Below, piece by piece: positions 17,442 to 24,359 of a stretch of DNA of 57,003 nt. The DNA is from Actinobacteria bacterium OK074 (GTDB lineage: Bacteria > Actinomycetota > Actinomycetes > Streptomycetales > Streptomycetaceae), in assembly GCA_001298575.1 (NCBI GenBank), contig LJCV01000268.1, forward strand, positions 1-57,003. The letters are read 5' to 3'. A program made the translations under genes and the position numbers. Position 1 is the stretch's first letter. Each line of letters starts with the position of its first letter. A model generated the notes under the pieces. The model made no database searches. It was not told where the DNA came from and saw only the letters and a program-made list of their open reading frames with translations.

Positions 17442-18350
17442 TTACGCCAGCACCGGCCGCCCGGTGAGGGCGTCCAGGAGAACGCGGTCGCCAAGCGGCT
17501 TCCGCAGCGCCACCTTCACGGGCCGCGCGCTCATGCTCGCGTTGCAAGGGCCGCTCCGGGCCCCGGAGACGGAGGCGTACAGCACGACGCTCGCGTCCGT
17601 CTCCAGCGCCCGCACGACGGGCCCGTCGTCGCAGGCCCCGTGCGAGGCCATCACGGTGACGGCCGCCCGCCCGCCGTCCGGCGTCCCGACCAGCCCGCCG
17701 ACGCGCCGGAGACCACCGGCGGACCCCTCCCGGACCGCCGCGATCGGCTGCGCGGGAAGGGGCGAGGGGCTGACGGCGACGCGCGCGAGCGGGCTGTCGT
17801 AACCCTCCAACGTGAACAGCCAGGCGGGCACGGTCGCCGTGCCCCGGCTGGTGGCGATGGTCGTCTCCCCGAGCCGCGCACCCGTCACGGTCAGCCGGGC
17901 TCCCGCACTCCGATTGAGGGCGAACGACCGGTAAGCCTTCCCAACTCCCCACAGCGGACGGGCCACAGAGCCCCCGCTTCCCCAAATAACCTTCCCGCGC
18001 CGGGCGTTGTAGTCGGCCGGCAGGCCGCCGCGCAGGACGAAGTTCCGGGTGGCGTAGGCCCGCTCGTCGGCCTTGCTGTGCCACCCGGATGCGGGGACGC
18101 GGATGGCGTCGGCCACCGGGTGATACCCCGAGCGCCAGGCGGCGACGGCCGCGGACTCCCGCCAGGCAACGGCCACTTGCCGGGCACGCTGCGCCTGCTG
18201 ACGGGGCGACGACGACGGATCCTGACCGTCGTCGGAACGCGAACCGCTGTCACACCCGACGAGAAGACCGGCGCCCAACAGGAACGCGAGAACCAGCGGC
18301 CAAAGCCGCTTCGCACGCGTGCGCACGGACCTCGACACCCTCGACACCAT
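17442..18350 (-). CDS. Putative lipoprotein of unknown function
   Basis: A 302-residue protein from ATG 18350, with GGGGGA upstream. Its N-terminus has basic residues, a hydrophobic stretch (LWPLVLAFLLGAGLLVG) and a lipobox Leu-Val-Gly-Cys at about residue 29, so it should be lipid-anchored outside the membrane. The mature part has a Ser/Asp-rich start and no family I recognise. Two cysteines near the end (HGACDDGP, SGPCNAS) may pair. Confidence 0.75.
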   Translation of the reverse strand: MVSRVSRSVRTRAKRLWPLVLAFLLGAGLLVGCDSGSRSDDGQDPSSSPRQQAQRARQVAVAWRESAAVAAWRSGYHPVADAIRVPASGWHSKADERAYATRNFVLRGGLPADYNARRGKVIWGSGGSVARPLWGVGKAYRSFALNRSAGARLTVTGARLGETTIATSRGTATVPAWLFTLEGYDSPLARVAVSPSPLPAQPIAAVREGSAGGLRRVGGLVGTPDGGRAAVTVMASHGACDDGPVVRALETDASVVLYASVSGARSGPCNASMSARPVKVALRKPLGDRVLLDALTGRPVLA

Positions 18351-18623
18351 CGGTCCCCCCGTTGGCCGCTGAATTACCTCAAGTGGATTGCAGGGTACGG
18401 CGGTTGGTTTTCCGAGGAAAACGTACGGGTGTGCCGTCGTCGAGCGGGTGATCGGGGCCGGTAGCCGGATCGATGGATACGGAAACGGCCATGTTGTGGC
18501 CACGCGCCTGTACGGCCGGGTCGGATGTGTACAAATCGGTTATAGCGTCGATGCGTTCGCTATTCTGATGGCCAGTCAGATCGTAAAGGGCGAGCCCGCC
18601 CGGCTTTACCATCGGGGGATGGT

Positions 18624-20465
18624 GTGAGTACCGCATTCGTGCCGCAACAGCCGCACCAGCCACAGCCGTCGGAGTCGTCGGAGCCATCACAGTCGCCCCG
18701 GGCTGCCACTCCGCCCGACGCCGTCACCCCGCCGTACGCCACCGAGGCGACCCGGCTGCTGTGCGCGGGCACCTATCTCGACCCTCTCTACCGCGACCGC
18801 GTGATCGACGAGCTGTATGTCAACGAACAGCGGATCGTGGCACCTTCGTCCGGTTTCGACGCCGCCCGCGTCCTCGCGCACGCCCTGCGCGCCCGGCGGC
18901 TGGACCTGGCCTGGTCCGGGGCGATCGTCGGCCTGTGGCTGCTCGGCCTGCTCATCACCGACACCTGGCTGATCCTCTTCTTCGTGCCCAGCGTCATGCT
19001 GGCCATGGCGAGCCGGGTCAGGGGGCGGGCCGAACGGCCGTCGCTGCCGCGCCGCTGGTTCGCCTTCTACCTGCGGTGGTGGAGCCGGTTCTTCCTTCTC
19101 GGCGTCCTGGCCGTGACGCTCACCGACGCCTTCTCCGGCAGGTCCGCCGACTCCTCGTCCGCCGGGACGCCGACGTACGACTCCGCGGGCTACCCGACGC
19201 AGAGCGCGCCGTCGGCCGGTAACCCGGCGCTCTCCTTCCTGCGCGACTACTTCGGAGCGAACTCGTCCTTGGGCAGCGGGCCCGGAGCCCTGCGCGCGTG
19301 GCTGACCATCGGCGTCCTGGTGCTCGTCGGCGTGAGCATCACCGTGCAGCGCGGCCAGGTCACCCGGGCGCTGGGCGCGGAGCTGTCCCGCAAGGGCTTC
19401 GCGGACGCCGTCGCCGACCCCGCCTACCGCACCGGCAACGCGCGTTCGCAGCGGATCGCCGGGCGGATCCGGACCGAACAGCACGCGCCGCTGATCATGT
19501 ACCAGGAGGCCCACCCCTTCTGCGGCGCGGGCACCGCCCACGACACCTGGGTGCTCGCCGTCGAACTGCGGCCCGACGGCATGAAGACGCAGCGTCCGAT
19601 CGGCAACCGCTCGGTCCTGGAGACGATCCGGCCCCTGCTCGAACAGCTGCGGGAGTCCTCGGAGTTCGCGCGGCACCCGGTGCGCGACCGGCTGCGCCGC
19701 CTGGAGATCGACGAGTGCGTGTTCCTGCCCGTCGAGCGGCTGCCGCGGCGCGAGACGGCCCCCTACGACGACGAGGTCTTCGCGACGCACCGGGAGCGCG
19801 CGGTCGAGGAGGGCGCCGAGAAGCGACGGCACTTCCTGCGGGTACGGGTCGGCGGCTGGGACGAGGAACTGGTCGTCACGGTCTTCGTGCGCATCCACAC
19901 CCAGGGCCGCATGCTCATGCTGGAGATCGCCCCGCACGTCCTGCACCCGGTCCGCGAGGACTTCAAGGACGCCGACCGCGTCGCCCACCGCTTCCGCCAC
20001 AACAACCTGCTCGGCAAGGCGGCGACGACGGTGCCGCAGGTGCCGCGCGCCATCGTGACCGCCATCGTCACGCTGAGCCGGACCGTGGCGTACGGCTGGC
20101 GGCTGCTCACCGGCGGCTACGCGGGCGCGCTGCCGGAGGGCCCCGCGCTGTCGGTGCGCGAACTCGGCTCGGCGCCCTCGGGTTCGCTGTTCCAGGAGAT
20201 GGACGTGGACCGGTACTTGAGGAGCGTGCAGGACCGGATCGCGCACGGGGTGCGCATCGCGCTGGCCGAAGCGGGTTACCAGACCGGCGAGTTCGTCCAG
20301 AAGATCGTCAACATCAGCAACGGCGGCGTGAACATCGACTCCGTGGAGGGCTCCAACTTCGCCATCGGCGACCAGGCATCCGCCAGTACGACCACCGCCG
20401 GCACGACCACGGCCAACGCGACCACCGGCGGCCCCGTGCCGCAGAAGGGACCGGACACTCCATGA
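18624..20465 (+). CDS. Large membrane protein with C-terminal FAIG motif
   Basis: A 613-residue protein from GTG 18624, just after GGGGGATGG. A Pro/Gln/Ser-rich tail is followed by two adjacent hydrophobic segments around 92-125 (AIVGLWLLGLLITDTWLILF), another near 150-170 and one near 225-245 (WLTIGVLVLVGVSITV). A large soluble part of about 350 residues follows, of no family I recognise. It ends with a beta-rich tail, VNISNGGVNIDSVEGSNFAI then GDQAS. The next gene is coupled by ATGA and carries a similar FAIG motif. Function unknown. Confidence 0.8.
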   Translation: MSTAFVPQQPHQPQPSESSEPSQSPRAATPPDAVTPPYATEATRLLCAGTYLDPLYRDRVIDELYVNEQRIVAPSSGFDAARVLAHALRARRLDLAWSGAIVGLWLLGLLITDTWLILFFVPSVMLAMASRVRGRAERPSLPRRWFAFYLRWWSRFFLLGVLAVTLTDAFSGRSADSSSAGTPTYDSAGYPTQSAPSAGNPALSFLRDYFGANSSLGSGPGALRAWLTIGVLVLVGVSITVQRGQVTRALGAELSRKGFADAVADPAYRTGNARSQRIAGRIRTEQHAPLIMYQEAHPFCGAGTAHDTWVLAVELRPDGMKTQRPIGNRSVLETIRPLLEQLRESSEFARHPVRDRLRRLEIDECVFLPVERLPRRETAPYDDEVFATHRERAVEEGAEKRRHFLRVRVGGWDEELVVTVFVRIHTQGRMLMLEIAPHVLHPVREDFKDADRVAHRFRHNNLLGKAATTVPQVPRAIVTAIVTLSRTVAYGWRLLTGGYAGALPEGPALSVRELGSAPSGSLFQEMDVDRYLRSVQDRIAHGVRIALAEAGYQTGEFVQKIVNISNGGVNIDSVEGSNFAIGDQASASTTTAGTTTANATTGGPVPQKGPDTP

Positions 20466-20824
20466 CCACCTCGGACGCGGGCGAGCCGCGCGTCACGATC
20501 CACCACGCGAGCGGCAGCACCTTCGCCATCGGGCACGGGGCGCACGCCGAGACCCACCATCACGCGGCGCCCGCCCGTGACCAGGCCACGGAGGAACTCC
20601 TCGCAGCGGTACGGGAGTTGCGGGCCGACCTGCGGCGGGTGCGGTCCGACGCGGCGACCGCGGCACTGGACGCGGAACTCGCGGACACGGAGGCGGAGAT
20701 CACCGGCACGGGCACGGCGGGCTGCACCCGCCGCGAGCGGCTCCGCGAACTCCTCGCGGATTCACAGGCGTTGCTGACGGTGCTCGCGTCCGCCGGGACG
20801 GTGGCGGCGTTGGTCGGCCTGTGA
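20462..20824 (+). CDS. Small coiled-coil protein with FAIG motif
   Basis: A 120-residue protein overlapping the preceding gene by ATGA, so the two are coupled. Residues 11-34 read VTIHHASGSTFAIGHGAHAE, matching the tail of its partner (SNFAIGDQA). The middle is Ala/Glu/Arg-rich with a likely coiled coil (ATEELLAAVRELRADLRRVR). The C-terminus is a short hydrophobic segment (LLTVLASAGTVAALVGL). I do not know the function; it probably works with the membrane protein upstream. Confidence 0.75.
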   Translation: MTTSDAGEPRVTIHHASGSTFAIGHGAHAETHHHAAPARDQATEELLAAVRELRADLRRVRSDAATAALDAELADTEAEITGTGTAGCTRRERLRELLADSQALLTVLASAGTVAALVGL

Positions 20825-20875
20825 GCAGACGAACCCGGCGGTAGGGAACGGCAGTTGAACGGGGAGGAGCAGCCC

Positions 20876-21847
20876 GTGCGGGGTGGAGGGCAGCCGTACT
20901 GGAACGAGGACACGCAGGACTGGGAGGACGACGACGGCAGGGCGTCCGGGGGCCGGGCGTCTGGGGGCCGGACCTCCGCGCCGCCTCCGGTCCGCCCGGC
21001 GCACGAGCCGGTACCGGTGGTGGAACTGGGCCGCGGCCCCGGCACGGCCGGGCGGCGCCCGGTCACCGATCCGGACGACCCGGACGCCCCGAATGACCCG
21101 GACGGCGCGAATGACCCGGACGGCGAGTGGCCGCCGTCGTACCCTCCTGCCCGCCGTCCGGCGGAGTGGAGCGGGCGCGGTCGCCGCACTCGGTGGACGG
21201 CAGGTGCCGGAGCCCTGGCGGCCGTCGTCGTGGTGACCCTGGTGACGGTCCACCTGACGTCGGGCTCCCAGAACTCCTCCGACGGCAAGAGCGGTCAGGG
21301 GACGGTGGTGCCGAGTGGCTCGCCGTCGACCGACGGCACCCCGACGGCCTCCGCGCCGCCGTCCGCCACGGACTCACCCTCGGTCGACGCCACCGCTGTG
21401 CCCGTCGGCTACCGCGTGGTCCACGACACCGCGGGCTTCACGATCGCCGTACCCGACGGCTGGCAGCGCGACGAGCGCACGAACAGCGTCTTCTACACGA
21501 TCGACGGCGACCGGGACCTGCTCCAGATCTACCCGGTCACCGAGCCGGACGGCACGCCCTACAAGGCGCTCCAGGACACGGCGAACGAGCGGAGCGGCCA
21601 GCCGGGTTACGAGCAACTGGGCCTGGAGCAGGTCGCGCCGTCGACGACCGCGCCGGGCCAGGACGCGGCGGAACTCGTCTACGTCTACGACAACAAGACG
21701 CTCAACCAGCGCCGACAGGTGGTGGATTACGCCTTCACGGCACCCAACGGCACGCAGTACGCGGTCCTGGTGGCGGGTTCGGCGGACGAATGGCCGTTGC
21801 AGCAGAGCAGGTTGAACGTGGCCCTGGCCCACTTCGCGGCGGACTAG
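20876..21847 (+). CDS. Membrane-anchored protein with PsbP/Mog1-like ectodomain
   Basis: A 323-residue protein from GTG 20876, eight bases after GGGGAGG; a TTG at 20855 is in frame but precedes that site. The cytoplasmic tail is acidic and Pro-rich with repeated DDPDAPNDPDGANDPDG units. One membrane helix (ALAAVVVVTLVTVHLT) leads to a Ser/Thr linker and a domain starting GYRVVHDTAGFTIAVPDGWQ. Such domains often occur as the extracellular part of Streptomyces kinases and stand-alone membrane proteins. No enzyme motif is seen. Confidence 0.78.
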   Translation: MRGGGQPYWNEDTQDWEDDDGRASGGRASGGRTSAPPPVRPAHEPVPVVELGRGPGTAGRRPVTDPDDPDAPNDPDGANDPDGEWPPSYPPARRPAEWSGRGRRTRWTAGAGALAAVVVVTLVTVHLTSGSQNSSDGKSGQGTVVPSGSPSTDGTPTASAPPSATDSPSVDATAVPVGYRVVHDTAGFTIAVPDGWQRDERTNSVFYTIDGDRDLLQIYPVTEPDGTPYKALQDTANERSGQPGYEQLGLEQVAPSTTAPGQDAAELVYVYDNKTLNQRRQVVDYAFTAPNGTQYAVLVAGSADEWPLQQSRLNVALAHFAAD

Positions 21848-21856
21848 GCCCTGTTC

Positions 21857-21884
21857 CGGGTCCTCGGGGGGGGCTTCGGACCCG
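21857..21884. terminator. Weak hairpin between convergent genes
   Basis: CGGGTCC (21857-21863) pairs with GGACCCG (21878-21884) across a 14-base G-rich loop, between the membrane-protein stop and the convergent siderophore-interacting gene. Confidence 0.45.
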
Positions 21885-21892
21885 TGCCGTGC

Positions 21893-22582
21893 CTACTCCA
21901 GCCCGCGCTTGCCCGGAGCCCAGAACGGCTTGGTGCGGACGGCGCGGCGGTCCCACCCGGCCTCGCGGGTCAGGTACTGCTTCACCCGCTGTACGGTCCT
22001 GGCCTCGCCGGCGACGTAGGCGACTCCGCCGGGGGCCGGGGCGAGGCGGCGTACCTCGTCCTCGATCGAAGTGCCGTTGCGCAGGGACCAGTTGAGGCGG
22101 TCGGCGTAGGGGAGGGGGAGGCGGTCGGAGACGGTGGCGGTCTCCAGGAAGCCGGATATGCGGGCCTCGGGCGGCAGTGCGGCCAGCATGGCGCCGAAGG
22201 CGGGTGCGGCGGTCTCGTCCCCGACGAACACGTGGTGTGCCGCCTCCGGTTCGAGGACGAAGGAACCCTCCGGCTTCCGCAGCCGCACCGCGTCGCCGGG
22301 CTGGACGGTGTGCCCCCACTCGGCGCCCGGCCCACGCCCCGGATGGTCCAGCACGTACAACTCGACGGCGCCGGCGGGGTCGTAGCGCCAGATCGAGTAC
22401 GTCCGCAGGGTCAGGCCACTGGCCATCAGCACCCGGACCTGCTGTCCGGGGCGGGGTGCGAGCCCGGCGAGTTCGTCGCCCTCGATGCGGAGGCGGCGCA
22501 TGCGGGCGGCGACGGGTTCGGCCTCCGTGAGCGTGCCGTGCAGCACCAGCTTGTCCAGGACGCGGTTCAACAAGGCGGGCAT
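21893..22582 (-). CDS. Siderophore-interacting FAD-dependent reductase
   Basis: A 229-residue protein of the SIP family (ViuB/YqjH type), which reduces ferric siderophores in the cytoplasm to release iron. Visible features are the FAD-binding RTYSIWRYD motif (Arg-x-Tyr-Ser), a flavin phosphate region, VFVGDETAAPAFGAML, and the C-terminal AYVAGEARTVQRVKQYL that binds nicotinamide nucleotide. The last part, WDRRAVRTKPFWAPGKRG, is also typical. AAGGAG precedes the ATG. A palindromic site lies about 40-70 bases upstream. Confidence 0.92.
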   Translation of the reverse strand: MPALLNRVLDKLVLHGTLTEAEPVAARMRRLRIEGDELAGLAPRPGQQVRVLMASGLTLRTYSIWRYDPAGAVELYVLDHPGRGPGAEWGHTVQPGDAVRLRKPEGSFVLEPEAAHHVFVGDETAAPAFGAMLAALPPEARISGFLETATVSDRLPLPYADRLNWSLRNGTSIEDEVRRLAPAPGGVAYVAGEARTVQRVKQYLTREAGWDRRAVRTKPFWAPGKRGLE

Positions 22583-22616
22583 GGACGGCTCCTTGAGGTG
22601 TTCGGCGGGCGGCCAA

Positions 22617-22653
22617 CGCGATAGTACGTGTTATTCCGGTACTACGCGATAGT
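22617..22653. promoter_or_regulatory. Operator-like site upstream of the siderophore-interacting gene
   Basis: The inverted repeat TAGTAC (22622-22627) and GTACTA (22639-22644) is embedded between two direct copies of CGCGATAGT (22617-22625 and 22645-22653). It lies 35-71 bases upstream of the start. It does not look like an iron box of the DtxR type (TTAGGTTAGGCTAACC) in my reading. Confidence 0.5.
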
Positions 22654-22723
22654 GCGCGAATGCGAACGGCGGAGGTCCCTGGGTGAGTTGATGGGTGTTG
22701 ATGGGTGAATTGACGGGTGCGGG

Positions 22724-22760
22724 GCGGGTAACTCGGCCGGGCTGGAGCCGAGTTACCCGC
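22724..22760. terminator. Hairpin closing the 22.7-28.3 kb operon
   Basis: A perfect 14-bp stem (GCGGGTAACTCGGC at 22724-22737, complement at 22747-22760) with a 9-base loop. It lies immediately beyond the stop of the DUF6282-type gene on its strand and marks the end of the five-gene operon. Confidence 0.85.
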
Positions 22761-22765
22761 AGGAC

Positions 22766-23647
22766 TCACATGCCGAGCATCCGCAGCGGGGTGGTCCGGG
22801 TGATGTCGGTGATCCGCCGCTCGTCCAACTCCGCGGCGGTGAACCACTCCTGGCTCCGTGTCACCCACTGCTCGATGTCCATCTGCGAGGTCTGCCCGAG
22901 ATCGGAGCTGTAGACCACGCGCGGCAGGTGGGCCAGGACGGCGGCGAAGTCGGCACCGTCCTGGTATCCCAGCAGCCGGGTGAGGGCCGTCTGCTCGGTG
23001 TAGACCTGCTCGGCGGACGCGAGGTCGACCAGGTCCTTGTAGGCAAGCCCGGTCAGGGGGTTGGCCGGCTGGTTGAGCATCAGGCGCGGTACGTCCAGCC
23101 GCACCGCCTCCTCGACCAGGAGCCGTACTTCGTGTCCGTCGGCGTGGCCGGTGGAGAGGACGACGGGCAGATCCCGGGCCATGTACAGCAGTTCGCGCAC
23201 CTCGGGGCGGAGCGTGCCGCTCTCGTCGGTGACGGTGAGGGGGCGCAGCCCGTCGCGCTCCAGGATCGGGTGGCTGGGGGTGCGCGAGAGGGTGCTGCGG
23301 TGGCTGCGGCCGGTGACCGTGGGCAGATGGACGATCAGCCGCAGCCCGCTGTCCTCGCCGTGCTGGACGACGGCCTGTGTCACGGCCCGCGGGTCGAGGC
23401 CGCCGGCGATGTCGTTGAGGACGACCGATCCGGAGACCGGCAGGCCCTGTTGGCGTGCCTCCCACGCCTGGGCGGCCGTGGAACCGAGGTGGTTCTTGAG
23501 GACGACCCAGCCGCCGAGCCCGGCGTAGCGCGCGCCCGCGGCGGTGGCGGTGTGGCGGCGTACGTACGCGTCGGGCCCCACGTGGTAGTGGACGTCCACG
23601 AACCGGGCCCGGCCGGGGAGCGCCGCGGACGGGTCACCGGCCGTCAT
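22766..23647 (-). CDS. DUF6282-like amidohydrolase-fold protein
   Basis: A 293-residue protein. It opens with FVDVHYHVGPDAYVRR, whose His-x-His resembles the first metal ligands of amidohydrolase TIM barrels. Later candidate ligands are in VHLPT, STGHADGHEV and the YSSDLGQTSQ motif near the C-terminus. Overall this matches the DUF6282 family as I remember it, so metal-dependent hydrolysis is likely but the substrate is unknown. It overlaps the RraA gene by 14 bases and is the last gene of the operon. Confidence 0.78.
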   Translation of the reverse strand: MTAGDPSAALPGRARFVDVHYHVGPDAYVRRHTATAAGARYAGLGGWVVLKNHLGSTAAQAWEARQQGLPVSGSVVLNDIAGGLDPRAVTQAVVQHGEDSGLRLIVHLPTVTGRSHRSTLSRTPSHPILERDGLRPLTVTDESGTLRPEVRELLYMARDLPVVLSTGHADGHEVRLLVEEAVRLDVPRLMLNQPANPLTGLAYKDLVDLASAEQVYTEQTALTRLLGYQDGADFAAVLAHLPRVVYSSDLGQTSQMDIEQWVTRSQEWFTAAELDERRITDITRTTPLRMLGM

Positions 23648-24359
23648 GGCGGCCCCCGTCCTCCCACGGCCGGGCGTAGCCGAACCGGGCGCGGGCCTCG
23701 TCCAGGCGGCTGCCGCCGAGCACCGCCTCCCGGATGCGCCCCTCGGTGCGCTCCACGGCCTCGGCCCGGCGGACGACCTCTTCCGCCAGGTCGGCCGGGA
23801 TGCGCAGCGCCCCGTTGTCGTCGGCGAGGATCAGGTCTCCGGGGGCGACTTCGGTGCCCGCGATGCGCAGGGGCACACCCGTCCGGTCCAGCATGGCGCG
23901 GTTCTTCGCGCTGACCATGGTCACGGCCGTGCTGAACAGCGGATATCCGGCCTCGCGGCTCTCCCGGACGTCGCGCACCGCGCCGTGCACCACGGTGCCC
24001 GCGATGCCCCGGTGCTGGGCCACGGCGGTCAGCAGGGACCCCCAGCTGGTGCAGGTGTGGGTGCCGCCGTTGTCGAGGACCACGACGGAGCCGGCCGGGA
24101 CGTCGTCGATGTAGTTCGCGGCGTTGCGGAACTCCCGGTCGTCCTCGACGGCCCGGTAGCGCACGGTGAACGCCGGGCCGAAGGTCACGGTGCCGGGTGT
24201 CCGCGGCCGGATGCCGGGCAATACGCAGGACTGGGCGCGCAGGCTGTCCATGGCGTCCGAGACGGCGGCGGTGTCCAGCCGGGCCAGACGCTCGTACAGC
24301 GAGTGCTGCGTGGGCCGTGTGGGCCGTGTGGGCTGTGTGCCGGTAGTGGTGGTGGTCAT
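23634..24359 (-). CDS. RraA-family protein, probable 4-hydroxy-2-oxoacid aldolase
   Basis: A 241-residue protein from ATG 24359, coupled by ATGA to the preceding gene. Residues 20-240 show the RraA fold: TAAVSDAMDSLR, AVEDDREFRNAANYID, then VVVLDNGGTHTCTSWGSLL, and GTVVHGAVRDVRESREAGYP. The Gly-Ala-Val-Arg-Asp motif is the Arg-Asp pair used by 4-hydroxy-4-methyl-2-oxoglutarate/oxaloacetate aldolase-type members. RNase E inhibition is the other known role of the family but is unlikely in this metabolic context. Confidence 0.85.
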   Translation of the reverse strand: MTTTTTGTQPTRPTRPTQHSLYERLARLDTAAVSDAMDSLRAQSCVLPGIRPRTPGTVTFGPAFTVRYRAVEDDREFRNAANYIDDVPAGSVVVLDNGGTHTCTSWGSLLTAVAQHRGIAGTVVHGAVRDVRESREAGYPLFSTAVTMVSAKNRAMLDRTGVPLRIAGTEVAPGDLILADDNGALRIPADLAEEVVRRAEAVERTEGRIREAVLGGSRLDEARARFGYARPWEDGGRHDGR

